Source of the DNA: JBGFRR01 sp041695045
GTDB taxonomy: Bacteria > Bacteroidota > Ignavibacteria > UBA10030
Direction of reading: 5' to 3'
NCBI GenBank assembly: GCA_041695045.1
Contig: JBGFRR010000164.1
Coordinates: 7,482-71,481 of the forward strand
DNA: 64,000 nt
The position numbers and the translations under genes were made by a program. Below, in pieces: positions 34,988 to 44,089 of the stretch; within the stretch, counting starts at the first letter, position 1; the number at the start of each line of letters is the position of its first letter. Under the pieces are notes generated by a model. It saw only the letters and a program-made list of their open reading frames with translations, was not told where the DNA came from and did no database searches.

Positions 34988-37213
34988 ATGAAGTTCACCC
35001 TTCGTCAATACCGCAAGTTCCGCTCGTCGCTCGGCCCGGTCGAGCAAGGGCAAATTGTCGCCTCCACCGCCGTCGTCGTGGCCATGGTGACGATTGTGCT
35101 CGTGAGAGTCTTCACCGGCTATCAGCTCGATTGGTATGACTTCACCAGCGTTACCACGGTCGGTCTTTTCGGTTTTTTGATTGTGTTCTTCACGCTCCGC
35201 TACGGCAGACAGCTCGAAGAGCAGAAACAAGAGTTGTTGTCCCTCAAGACGCTGGCAGAAGCGATCAACCGTGCAGTGGAAATCGGGTTCCTCCTCCAGA
35301 ACGCCGTCCGCGAGGTGAGCCGATTGTTAGATGTCGAGTACGGCTGGGTGTACCGCGTCGAAGGGGGGAAGCTTGTGTTGCGGGCGAGCCAAACAGCAGG
35401 TGAGCGGAACCTCTATATTATTGAGCCGAATGAAGATGCTGCCGATCCGTCGCTGCAATGGATACGGGCACCGCGCATCGAACGACGGGCGAAACGAAAA
35501 AAGAAAAACGCCGACACGTGGACGCATGGCGACATTGAAGCCTGGGCTTCGGTGCCGATCCTTGTGAAAGACACGTTCGAAGGAGTCATTGTCCTCGCCA
35601 GCAAGGAACGGGATACGTTCGCCAGGAAACAGCTCGACCTCATGACGGCGTTCGCCAATCAGATTGGTGTGGCGTTGGAGAACGTGACGCTCATCGAGCG
35701 GCTCCGTGAATCGGAAGAGCGCTACATGGATTTGTTTGAGCATTCGCCGGACATGTATCATATCGTCAACGCCGAGGGTATCATCGTCAGCTGTAACCAA
35801 ACAGAGGCGCAGCGCTTAGGCTACCGGAAGGATGAGCTCGTCGGCCGGTCGGTACTGATGCTCTATCCATCGGCGTATCATCGGGAAGCGCAGAAGTTGC
35901 TGAGGACGGCTTTCGAACAAAACCGCGAGATCAAGGGTCTTGAAGAGCAGATGATCACCAACGGTGGTGAACTGGTTGACGTGAGCATCAACACGTCGAT
36001 TATTGTGGATGAGCACGGTACGTCTCAACTCATGCGCGTTGTGGCGCGCGACATCACCGAGAAAAAGCAGTTAGAGGAGAAGGTCTTCCATGCCCAGCGC
36101 ATCGATTCCATCGGCAATCTTGCGGGGGGTGTCGCGCATGACTTCAACAATATTTTAACCTCCATCCTCGGCTCGACGGCTATTATGCGGCGCAAGCTGA
36201 GCCGCAACGTGGCGTGGGGGCGATTTGTCGACATCATCGAGACGGCGGCGAAACGCGGCGCCAGCCTTACGCGCCAGCTCCTCACGTTTGCGCGCAAAAG
36301 CAACGTGCAATTCCGACCGGTTCTCATCAATCACATCCTCAAGGAAACGATCCAGCTCTTCGAGCGGAGCATCGATAAGACGATCGAAGTGCGCAATCAT
36401 TTTTCGGAAGAGCCGTGCATCGTGAACGGCGATGAGGGGCAAATCCAACAAGCTGTGCTCAACCTTCTCATCAACGCACGGGATGCGATCCGTGAAGACG
36501 GCGCCATCACTATTCGTGGCGGCATCGTGGATTTCGACCGCCAAACCTTCAGGAACGTCAAGGAAACGAAGTCGGGAAAGTTCGTTTCCGTCACGATCGC
36601 CGATACCGGCGTGGGGATGGACCGGCAAACACAGCAGCGCATCTTCGAGCCTTTTTTCACGACGAAAGAACAAGGAAAGGGAACGGGGCTTGGGCTTTCG
36701 GTCGTGTACGGCGTCGTCAACGGCCATAACGGTTTCATCACACTGCTGAGCGAGCCCGGCAGGGGGTCGGAGTTCACGCTGTTCTTTCCGCTGATGACGA
36801 ATCTTCAGTCGTTGCCCGCCATGCAAAAGCAACGCCGGCTCCGCCGCGGCAAAGAGAAAGTCTTGGTGGTGGATGATGAAAAGCTGGTGAGCGATGTCAT
36901 CAGCGGCATGCTGAAAGACCTCGGCTACAAAGTGACCGTCGTCAACAGCGGCCAGCGCGCGCTGACGCTCTTGAAGAAGCGGCAGCGCTTTGATGTTGTG
37001 GTGCTTGACCTCAACATGCCCGCGCTTGGCGGTAAGGAAACATTCCAGAAGCTTCGTGAGATCGACCCCAACGTCCGCATCATCATTTCAACGGGGTATG
37101 GAACTAAGAGTATGGAGTCCTTGCCGTTACGTGAAGCAGTTGACGGATTCCTTGAGAAGCCGTATCAGCTCGAGGAACTCTCCGAGACGCTCCGTTCCGT
37201 CCTCGATCGATAG
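34988..37213 (+). CDS. Hybrid sensor histidine kinase (2 TM-GAF-PAS-HisKA-HATPase-REC)
   Basis: A 741-residue membrane kinase. Two membrane helices (about 23-42 and 50-70) precede a GAF domain (LLQNAVREVSRLLDVEYG), a PAS domain (YMDLFEHSPDMYHIVNAEG), a HisKA domain with H384 (GGVAHDFNNILTS), and an ATPase domain with N (LINARDAI), G1 (DTGVGMD) and G2 (GKGTGLGLSVVYG) boxes. A C-terminal receiver has D674 (VVLDLNMPA). The almost absent periplasmic loop suggests an internal signal. The preceding single-domain regulator is its likely partner. Confidence 0.92.
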   Translation: MKFTLRQYRKFRSSLGPVEQGQIVASTAVVVAMVTIVLVRVFTGYQLDWYDFTSVTTVGLFGFLIVFFTLRYGRQLEEQKQELLSLKTLAEAINRAVEIGFLLQNAVREVSRLLDVEYGWVYRVEGGKLVLRASQTAGERNLYIIEPNEDAADPSLQWIRAPRIERRAKRKKKNADTWTHGDIEAWASVPILVKDTFEGVIVLASKERDTFARKQLDLMTAFANQIGVALENVTLIERLRESEERYMDLFEHSPDMYHIVNAEGIIVSCNQTEAQRLGYRKDELVGRSVLMLYPSAYHREAQKLLRTAFEQNREIKGLEEQMITNGGELVDVSINTSIIVDEHGTSQLMRVVARDITEKKQLEEKVFHAQRIDSIGNLAGGVAHDFNNILTSILGSTAIMRRKLSRNVAWGRFVDIIETAAKRGASLTRQLLTFARKSNVQFRPVLINHILKETIQLFERSIDKTIEVRNHFSEEPCIVNGDEGQIQQAVLNLLINARDAIREDGAITIRGGIVDFDRQTFRNVKETKSGKFVSVTIADTGVGMDRQTQQRIFEPFFTTKEQGKGTGLGLSVVYGVVNGHNGFITLLSEPGRGSEFTLFFPLMTNLQSLPAMQKQRRLRRGKEKVLVVDDEKLVSDVISGMLKDLGYKVTVVNSGQRALTLLKKRQRFDVVVLDLNMPALGGKETFQKLREIDPNVRIIISTGYGTKSMESLPLREAVDGFLEKPYQLEELSETLRSVLDR

Positions 37214-37335
37214 CACCGTTAGGAATGCGTACGGTCATCGTACGCGTGTCTTGCAAGTCCGCCAATTAATTACTACCATGCGGTAGAGATCGCGCAGTTC
37301 GTTGTCAGCACCTCATTCCGCTGTTCTTATCCGCC

Positions 37336-38121
37336 ATGAGTCGCCTCGCATCATTCGCCGAAGAGCTCAAAGCACTCCGGGAAGCAAAGCAAATTTCCCT
37401 CCAGCATATTTCAGCGGCCACGCGCATCGGTGTCAAATTCCTCCAGGCGCTGGAAGAGGGGCGCTTCTCGGTTCTTCCTGAAGTCTACATCCGCGCCTTT
37501 ATCCGTGAATACGCCATGGCCATCGGTGAGGACGAGCAGGCGATCCTGCGGAGATACGATGAAGCGGTGAAACACGATCATGCGGAAGAAGAACCGGCAC
37601 ACGAGTCTGATGTTGTTACCGATGATTTCCCGACTGACCTCGACCCCAATTACCACCGCAGAGACATCCTCCTTTTTCTCCAGCGCAATCTTATTCCCAT
37701 TCTCACACTCCTCACCGTGCTGTTGATCGTCGTGTTTCTAACGACGTCCGATGGCGATGGATTTCCTCCGAGCATGTTTCCCGAGGCTCCGTTCGACCTT
37801 GCTGTACGGGAGTCCGAAGCTGTCCAGAAGCAAGCTGTGAGCGCGGCGCGCCCAACAAAGCCGGACAGCCTGCATCTCGAGATCTTTACCACCGATTCTG
37901 TCTGGATTCAAGTTGTCATTGACGGTATGAAGACCGAAGAGTATCTCCTCCCCCCCCAATGGCGGCGCAGCTGGTCTGCAGGCGAGCAGTTCAACATCAC
38001 CATCGGCAATGCTGGCGGTGCGACGTTCCGTCTCAACGGCCGCGACATCGGTTCGTTGGGCAAGCCGGGGAGCGTCGTCCGCAATGCCCTACTAACCTAC
38101 AACACCACCGGTCCATTGTAA
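37336..38121 (+). CDS. RodZ-like helix-turn-helix membrane protein
   Basis: A 261-residue protein with an N-terminal helix-turn-helix (LKALREAKQISLQHISAATR ... VYIRAFIREYAMAIG), a single membrane segment at about 118-135 (LIPILTLLTVLLIVVFL) and a C-terminal beta domain (VWIQVVIDGMKTEEYLLPP). This is the RodZ/DUF4115 architecture; RodZ links the MreB cytoskeleton to the cell-wall elongation machine. It precedes ligA by 15 bases. Confidence 0.88.
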   Translation: MSRLASFAEELKALREAKQISLQHISAATRIGVKFLQALEEGRFSVLPEVYIRAFIREYAMAIGEDEQAILRRYDEAVKHDHAEEEPAHESDVVTDDFPTDLDPNYHRRDILLFLQRNLIPILTLLTVLLIVVFLTTSDGDGFPPSMFPEAPFDLAVRESEAVQKQAVSAARPTKPDSLHLEIFTTDSVWIQVVIDGMKTEEYLLPPQWRRSWSAGEQFNITIGNAGGATFRLNGRDIGSLGKPGSVVRNALLTYNTTGPL

Positions 38122-38136
38122 CGGTTCGTTCCCGCC

Positions 38137-40161
38137 ATGGCCACGACACGCGTTACGCCAGCCATTCGCAAGCGGGTTGAATCCTTGCGCGCACAACTGC
38201 GCGAACACGACTACCGCTATTACGTCCTCGCCCAGCCGACCATCTCCGACGAAGAGTACGATGCGCTGATGCGCGAGCTCATCGAGCTTGAGCGCGCCTA
38301 TCCCGACCTCGCCGCGCCCGATTCGCCTTCGCAGCGCGTTGGCGGCGAGCCCACAAAAGAATTTTCCACCGTCGCCCACAGCATTCCGATGCTGAGTCTC
38401 TCCAATACCTACAACGAAGAAGAAGTGCGCGCATTCGACCAACGCGTTCGCTCCCTCCTCGGCAAGGAACCTGTGAGGTACGTGTGCGAGCTGAAGGTGG
38501 ACGGCGTTGCTGTGAGCCTTCTTTACAACGAAGGCCTGTTTATGCGCGGAGCAACGCGCGGCGATGGTGTACAGGGTGATGACATCACGGCGAACCTGAA
38601 GACCATTCGCTCCATCCCGCTGCGGTTGTCGGGTAATCGGAAAGACCTGCACGATATTGAAGTCCGTGGCGAGGTGTTTATGACGAGGGGTGAGTTCGAG
38701 CGGATGAACGAGGAGCGCGAGCTTGCCGGCGAGAAGACGTTTGTGAACCCGCGCAACTCAACCGCGGGAACGTTGAAGTTGCAAGACCCAAAACTTGTCG
38801 CCCAGCGGCCGCTCAAGTTTTTCGCGTACTCGCTTCGTGCCGAGTGGACAACGCTCACGAGTCAGTGGGAAAACCTCCGCCTGCTTAAGGAGATCAGCTT
38901 TCCCATCAACGAGCACGCACGGCTCTGCACCACGATTGAGGATGTGATCGAATTCTGGAAAGAATGGGAGGAGCGGCGGGAAGACCTTGCCTATGAGATC
39001 GATGGCATTGTGGTGAAAGTCGACTCTCTTCGTCAGCAGGAGCGCCTCGGCAACACGGCGAAGAGCCCGCGCTATGCGATTGCGTTCAAGTTTATGGCGC
39101 GCAAACAGGAAACAGTGCTGCGTGCCATCACGCTGCAAGTCGGGCGCGTGGGGACGGTCACGCCGGTGGCTGAGCTTGAAGCGGTCTTCGTCGGCGGAAC
39201 CACGGTCTCGCGGGCAACGCTGCACAACGAGGATTATATCAAGGAGCTTGACATCCGCCCGGGCGATACGGTTATTGTGGAGAAGGGGGGAGATGTGATT
39301 CCGAAGGTCAGCGCCGTGGTTCGGGAAAAGCGCCCGCCGGGGACGAAGCCGTTCCGGTTTCCGTCGAGCTGCCCCGTATGCAGCTCGCCCATCACACGGC
39401 CTGCGGACGAAGCCAATTACTATTGTAACAACACCGCCTGTCCGGCTCAGGTAAAAGCACGCATCCAGCATTTTGCGCATCGCGGGGCTATGGATATCGA
39501 GGGGTTAGGCGAAGCCGTGGTCGATCAGCTTGTGGAGCATGGGTTCATCAAGAACTACGCCGACCTCTACACGCTCCACAAGCATCGAAACAAACTCATT
39601 GAGCTTGAACGATGGGGCGAGAAGAAAGTGCAGAACCTGCTCGATGCCATCGAAGCGAGCAAGAAAAAACCGTTTGCCCGCGTGGTGTTCGCATTGGGAA
39701 TTCGCCACGTCGGTTCCGGTGTCGCCTCGCTCCTGGTTCACGAATTCCCGTCCATCGATGCTCTGATGCAAGCAACACAGCATGAGTTGGAGGAAGCGCA
39801 GGGCGTCGGGCCTCGTATCGCTGAAAGCGTGGCGACGTTCTTTAACGATAAACACAATAGGGAGATTGTGGAGCGCCTGCGGAAGGCCGGCCTCCATATG
39901 GAAGAACGTATCTCGCGCAAAGCAACATCCTCCTCCATTGCCTCTAAGACATTTGTTTTGACCGGCGGACTTTCCTCGATGACACGCGAAGAGGCAAAAC
40001 AGCGTATCGAGCAGCTTGGCGGGCGGGTGAGCTCGAGCGTGAGTAAGAAGACCGATTTCGTTGTTGCAGGAGAAGAGGCAGGCTCGAAGCTGAAGAAAGC
40101 TCAAGAGTTAGGGATTACCATTCTGGATGAACAGCAATTCTTGAAACTATTGGAGGGATAA
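38137..40161 (+). CDS. ligA: NAD-dependent DNA ligase
   Basis: A 674-residue DNA ligase sealing nicks in replication and repair. The adenylated lysine is K120 in CELKVDGVAV. The Ia domain with NAD-contacting tyrosines (DYRYYVLAQPTISDEEYDAL), the OB fold, the four-cysteine zinc finger (CPVCSSP ... YYCNNTACPAQ), helix-hairpin-helix repeats and a C-terminal BRCT domain (SKTFVLTGGLSSMTREEAKQ) are all present. Length is normal. Confidence 0.97.
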   Translation: MATTRVTPAIRKRVESLRAQLREHDYRYYVLAQPTISDEEYDALMRELIELERAYPDLAAPDSPSQRVGGEPTKEFSTVAHSIPMLSLSNTYNEEEVRAFDQRVRSLLGKEPVRYVCELKVDGVAVSLLYNEGLFMRGATRGDGVQGDDITANLKTIRSIPLRLSGNRKDLHDIEVRGEVFMTRGEFERMNEERELAGEKTFVNPRNSTAGTLKLQDPKLVAQRPLKFFAYSLRAEWTTLTSQWENLRLLKEISFPINEHARLCTTIEDVIEFWKEWEERREDLAYEIDGIVVKVDSLRQQERLGNTAKSPRYAIAFKFMARKQETVLRAITLQVGRVGTVTPVAELEAVFVGGTTVSRATLHNEDYIKELDIRPGDTVIVEKGGDVIPKVSAVVREKRPPGTKPFRFPSSCPVCSSPITRPADEANYYCNNTACPAQVKARIQHFAHRGAMDIEGLGEAVVDQLVEHGFIKNYADLYTLHKHRNKLIELERWGEKKVQNLLDAIEASKKKPFARVVFALGIRHVGSGVASLLVHEFPSIDALMQATQHELEEAQGVGPRIAESVATFFNDKHNREIVERLRKAGLHMEERISRKATSSSIASKTFVLTGGLSSMTREEAKQRIEQLGGRVSSSVSKKTDFVVAGEEAGSKLKKAQELGITILDEQQFLKLLEG

Positions 40162-40231
40162 CTGAGTCCACAACACTGTCGGCAACAGAATTACCGTCAG
40201 CTTGCCTTTTCGCTCTGCACGGTGAGGCATC

Positions 40232-40768
40232 ATGTTTGAAGGGCTTCGCTACAGCATCGGAAAGGCGTATGCGCGTTACACGTTCCGTTCGCACAGCGGT
40301 GAACAGATACAGTTCACGGGCGCGCTTTCGACCGCGCGCCGCGTCTTGCTGCTGCTGCCAGAGAGCGTTGCAGCGGCGACAGGGGTGGAGGTGGTCCTCC
40401 ATCATATTATGCAGCGATACTCACCGCATTATGTGACAATCGTCAAGCGGCACGGTATTCTGGAATCGACGAAGCCGTATGCGAAAGCACGACTCATCAC
40501 GTTCAGCGCGCAAGACCTAACCCGCTGGTTTCTTCCCCGAAACGAGTTGCTTCAAACAGTGAAAAAGAGTACATTCGATGTAGCAATCGACCTCAATCTC
40601 GATGACGCACTCCCGAGTGCATTCCTGTGCCGCAGTTCGGGTGCGCGCATTCGGATTGGGTTTGAGAAGGAGGATGCCGACACGTTCTACAACGTTCAGG
40701 TGCGTGCGCGGCGCGACAATCCGCCTTCGGCCTATCAGCACCTGATCAATGTCATTCACATGCTGTAG
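40232..40768 (+). CDS. Half-length glycosyltransferase-9-like hypothetical protein
   Basis: A 178-residue soluble protein. Segments such as RRVLLLLPESVAAATGVEVV, FDVAIDLNLDDALPSAFLC and ARIRIGFEKEDAD resemble the N-terminal Rossmann half of heptosyltransferase-type (GT9) proteins or the DUF6913 proteins of Bacteroidota, but the donor-binding half is missing. It sits 28 bases before the STAS gene. Whether it is a truncated enzyme or a family of its own cannot be told here. Confidence 0.6.
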   Translation: MFEGLRYSIGKAYARYTFRSHSGEQIQFTGALSTARRVLLLLPESVAAATGVEVVLHHIMQRYSPHYVTIVKRHGILESTKPYAKARLITFSAQDLTRWFLPRNELLQTVKKSTFDVAIDLNLDDALPSAFLCRSSGARIRIGFEKEDADTFYNVQVRARRDNPPSAYQHLINVIHML

Positions 40769-40795
40769 CTCTTCCAGTTTCAGAGGTATGATGCT

Positions 40796-41128
40796 ATGCG
40801 ATTCAACGTGAAGCAGAATGGCAACGCGACCGTGCTCACGATCAAGGAGCGCAAGCTCGACGCCAGCATCTCCCCCGAACTCAAAGGGGAATTTCTCATC
40901 CTCTGCACGCCGCAACTCAAACACCTCATCGTCGACCTGACGGAAGTCGAGTTCTGCGACAGCAGCGGCCTGAGCGCCCTCCTGATTGCCGAGCGCAAAA
41001 TGCGGGAAAACGGCGGTGTGGTGAAGCTCGTCGGCCTCCACAAGAAAGTGCTGAATCTCATCCGCATTTCCCGCCTCGACCGTGCGTTCAGCATCCACAA
41101 TAGCCTTGCCAAGGCGCTCCGGGCTTAA
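40796..41128 (+). CDS. STAS-domain anti-sigma factor antagonist
   Basis: A 110-residue single STAS domain. The phosphorylatable serine lies in VEFCDSSGLSALL, as in SpoIIAA/RsbV proteins, which bind anti-sigma kinases in partner-switching. No anti-sigma kinase gene is nearby, so the partner is elsewhere. Confidence 0.92.
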   Translation: MRFNVKQNGNATVLTIKERKLDASISPELKGEFLILCTPQLKHLIVDLTEVEFCDSSGLSALLIAERKMRENGGVVKLVGLHKKVLNLIRISRLDRAFSIHNSLAKALRA

Positions 41129-41221
41129 GGTCCCGCACCATCCACACACCGCTGCTGTGTGCCGGGGAACACTCTCCGAGGCGTACAGCAGTCCGCACGT
41201 CACTCATTCAAGGATATCATC

Positions 41222-42682
41222 ATGGGATTTACGACCATCGACTACGCCGTCGTTGTTGTGTACCTCGTTGCGATTGCCGCGTTCGGCATCTGGCGCGGAG
41301 GCAAGCAGCAGTCGGCAGCCGATTATTTCCTCGGCAAGGATCAGATTCCGTGGTGGGTCGTCTGCTTCTCCATCGTTGCGGCCGAGACCAGCACGCTGAC
41401 GTTCATCAGCATTCCCGGTCTCGCCTATCTCACGAACCTCAACTTCCTACAAGTTACCTTCGGCTATCTCATCGGCCGCATTCTCATCAGCGTCGTCTTT
41501 TTGCCGGCGTACTACAAGGGTGAGCTTTCCACCGCCTACGCATTTCTCGAAAGCCGTTTCGGCGCGAAGACCCGCCGCTTCGCCTCGGTAACGTTCCTCT
41601 TCACGCGCATGGCCGCCGACGGTGTGCGCCTCTTTGCAACGGCCATTCCGCTGAAGCTCGTCATGGACATCGACTATCCGTTAGCGATTCTGATTCTTGC
41701 TGCCGTCGCACTGGCCTATACCTACATCGGCGGCGTGCGGGGGGTGATCTGGGTGGACGCCATTCAGATGTTCGTCTACTTAGGCGGGGCGGTGATTGCC
41801 GGCTATGTGCTCATCTCTTCCTACGAAGGCGGTTGGGCGGGTATCACACAAGCAGCCGCAGCAGCGGGGAAGTTTGAGGTGTTGAACCTCGACTTCGGCG
41901 AGGGATTTTTCCAGCAACCGTACACCCTGATTGCCGGCGTGCTCGGCGGTGCGTTTCTCTCCATGGCGTCCCACGGCACCGACCAGCTTATCGTCCAGCG
42001 TGTGCTGACGACAAAATCGCTCGCTGCCAGCCGAAAGGCGCTCATCGGCAGCGGGGTGATCATCATTCTGCAGTTTGCAATCTTCCTGCTCGTCGGCATC
42101 CTGCTTTACGGCTACTACAACGGTGCAGCGCTCGCCGACTTGGGTCTTGCACGCGCGGACGAAGTATTCCCCAAGTTCATCATCGAAGGTCTCCCTGCCG
42201 GCGTCTCCGGATTCATCATTGCCGGATTGTTCGCAGCAGCGCTCTCGACACTCGCCGGCTCGATGAGCTCGATGTCTTCTTCCACCGTGCTCGACCTCTA
42301 CAAACCTATCTCCGGCAAGACGCTCTCGCCTGAGCGCGAGCTGTGGATTTCACGGATGGCGACTGTGCTGTGGGCGGGGCTGTTGGTAGGGTCGGCGATT
42401 TTCTTCATGACGACGAGCCAAACTGTCGTGGAGTTGGCATTGAGTATTGCATCGTTCACCTACGGCGGCTTGCTCGGCACATTCCTCCTCGGCGTGCTCT
42501 TCAAACAGCCGAAACAGGAGGACGCGCTGGCAGGCTTCATTGCGGGCATTCTCATTATGGTGACGGTGATTGCATTGAAGCTCGTTGCATGGACGTGGTT
42601 CACCATGATCGGCGTTACGACGACGCTAGCCATCGGCGGTTTGCTGAGTTTGCTCTCCCGGAATCAACAGCCGCATCAATAA
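41222..42682 (+). CDS. Sodium/solute symporter (SSS family)
   Basis: A 486-residue transporter with about 13 membrane segments. Motifs include SAADYFLGKDQIPWWVVC, VAAETSTLTFISIPG, YIGGVRGVIWVDAIQMF and SHGTDQLIVQRVLTTKS. It is a distinct subgroup from the symporter at 24165-25772: the TDQLIVQRVLT motif resembles the SSS branch near sialic-acid/other solute carriers, so the substrate is uncertain. ATG 41222 begins the first membrane segment. Confidence 0.88.
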   Translation: MGFTTIDYAVVVVYLVAIAAFGIWRGGKQQSAADYFLGKDQIPWWVVCFSIVAAETSTLTFISIPGLAYLTNLNFLQVTFGYLIGRILISVVFLPAYYKGELSTAYAFLESRFGAKTRRFASVTFLFTRMAADGVRLFATAIPLKLVMDIDYPLAILILAAVALAYTYIGGVRGVIWVDAIQMFVYLGGAVIAGYVLISSYEGGWAGITQAAAAAGKFEVLNLDFGEGFFQQPYTLIAGVLGGAFLSMASHGTDQLIVQRVLTTKSLAASRKALIGSGVIIILQFAIFLLVGILLYGYYNGAALADLGLARADEVFPKFIIEGLPAGVSGFIIAGLFAAALSTLAGSMSSMSSSTVLDLYKPISGKTLSPERELWISRMATVLWAGLLVGSAIFFMTTSQTVVELALSIASFTYGGLLGTFLLGVLFKQPKQEDALAGFIAGILIMVTVIALKLVAWTWFTMIGVTTTLAIGGLLSLLSRNQQPHQ

Positions 42683-42708
42683 GTCGCTCCCTCCGAAAGG
42701 ATTGGTCG

Positions 42709-43659
42709 ATGGGCACGGCCTTGCGTTCGCTGAAAGGCAAACGCACAAAGCTCGCAGATGAGTTGCGCAGTTTCTTTGACCATCTTCGCGTCGAAAAAGG
42801 GGTCTCGGCGAACACCATCGTCTCGTACGACTTCGACCTCGCCCGCTACCGGCGCTACCTTGAAGACCACTCCATCACGACGGCAAACGCCGTTTCCGAC
42901 CGCCTCATCAGCGCATTTCTCCAAAAACTCTCCGCAGCAGGGCTTTCCCCGCGCAGCATCGCCCGTACGCTTTCAGCACTCGGCGGCTTCCATCGGTTTC
43001 TTGTGGGAGAGGACCTTGCCGAGGACGACCCCACGCAGCACATCAAACCGCCCAAGCGGGCGAAGCGATTGCCGGAGGTTCTTTCACTGGAGGAGATTGA
43101 CCGAATCCTTAATGCCGCCGCCGTCCCCGATCAACTCGACGAACAAGGAAGACGAACGTTGCGGGATCGGGCCATTCTGGAAACGCTCTATGCAACGGGC
43201 ATCCGTGTCTCCGAATTGATCAACCTGCGGCAAGCTGACCTCTTGTTTGGGGAAGATTTGATTCGTGTGTTGGGGAAGGGTTCGAAGGAACGACTTGTGC
43301 CGATCGGCGCGTCGGCCAAGCAATGGGTGGTGCGGTATCAACGAGAGGCGCGCGCGGCGAATCCCAAGAGGCTTCAATCGCACGATATCCTCTTCATAAG
43401 CCCGCGCGGCGGAAAGCTTTCCCGCATGACCATCTGGAATATCGTGACGACATACGCCGAGGCCGCGGAAATCAAGAAAGCGGTTCATCCGCACACGTTC
43501 CGTCACTCCTTTGCGACTCACCTTCTTGAACGCGGAGCGGACTTGCGTGTTGTGCAGGAAATGCTCGGCCACGCAGACATCGCCACCACGCAGGTTTACA
43601 CGCACATCGACCGTGAGTATCTGAAGGAAGTGCATCGCACATTCCATCCGCGCGCGTGA
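42709..43659 (+). CDS. xerD: Tyrosine recombinase XerD
   Basis: A 316-residue tyrosine recombinase resolving chromosome dimers. Catalytic residues: R166 (TGIRVSEL), the beta-hairpin K (GKGSKERLV), HxxR in HPHTFRHSFATHLL, H in LGHADIATT and the nucleophile Y297 (QVYTHID). The N-terminal SAM-like core-binding domain is intact (RSFFDHLRVEKGVSANTI). Its housekeeping context and full length argue against a phage integrase. ATG 42709 follows AAAGGA. Confidence 0.93.
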   Translation: MGTALRSLKGKRTKLADELRSFFDHLRVEKGVSANTIVSYDFDLARYRRYLEDHSITTANAVSDRLISAFLQKLSAAGLSPRSIARTLSALGGFHRFLVGEDLAEDDPTQHIKPPKRAKRLPEVLSLEEIDRILNAAAVPDQLDEQGRRTLRDRAILETLYATGIRVSELINLRQADLLFGEDLIRVLGKGSKERLVPIGASAKQWVVRYQREARAANPKRLQSHDILFISPRGGKLSRMTIWNIVTTYAEAAEIKKAVHPHTFRHSFATHLLERGADLRVVQEMLGHADIATTQVYTHIDREYLKEVHRTFHPRA

Positions 43660-43955
43660 ACAGCCTCCGCGCGTCGTCACCGCTGCCTCCGTCCGTCTTG
43701 CTTCCCGTCCGCTTTTTCGCTATTCTCTCGCACCGTCGTTTCGCCATCTTCCCGTTTGCCGCCGGTCAGCATTTCGTCTTCTCAGGCTACGAGCTCGATA
43801 CGCTGAACAGCCGGAAGATCGGCGGCACGGAACGCCGTGAAGCAACATACGTCATCGGGCAAATCACCGTCGGCGGTAAACAGGGCTGGCGGACGGTTGA
43901 TTCCACATACTATCCCAACGGCTACGAGTCCGTGCTCGTCGGCAAGAACTTTTGA
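43656..43955 (+). pseudogene. Truncated fragment of a hypothetical secreted protein
   Basis: An open frame of 99 codons from GTG 43656, overlapping the xerD stop. The second half (FPFAAGQHFVFSGYELDTLN ... ATYVIGQITVGGKQGWRTVD) resembles the opening of secreted proteins of this group that run FPLxxGxxWVYxxYxLDT and continue for 150-250 residues. Here it stops at 43955. No signal peptide is clear. Probably a 3'-truncated gene. Confidence 0.45.
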
Positions 43956-44031
43956 TCGTGCAGCCTGTCGCACTGGGTCGCTTGAGTTTGATGCAATTTT
44001 TTGCTACATAACTCCCGCAGAAATCCCGCCG

Positions 44032-44055
44032 TGGGCGGGACTTTCCGTTTCTGGC
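44032..44055. other. Hairpin between the fragment and the DUF1611 gene
   Basis: AAATCCCGCC-GTG-GGCGGGACTTT, a stem of 7 perfect pairs with A-rich/T-rich edges, 76 bases after the fragment stop and before the DUF1611 gene. It could act as a bidirectional terminator. Confidence 0.5.
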
Positions 44056-44089
44056 GGTCTCAGGTCACACCACAAATCTTCCGGCTTCC

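Noticed and set aside
42709..43659. Integrase of a mobile island
   Set aside because: Full XerD-like length and motifs, housekeeping neighbours, no attachment-site repeats nearby.
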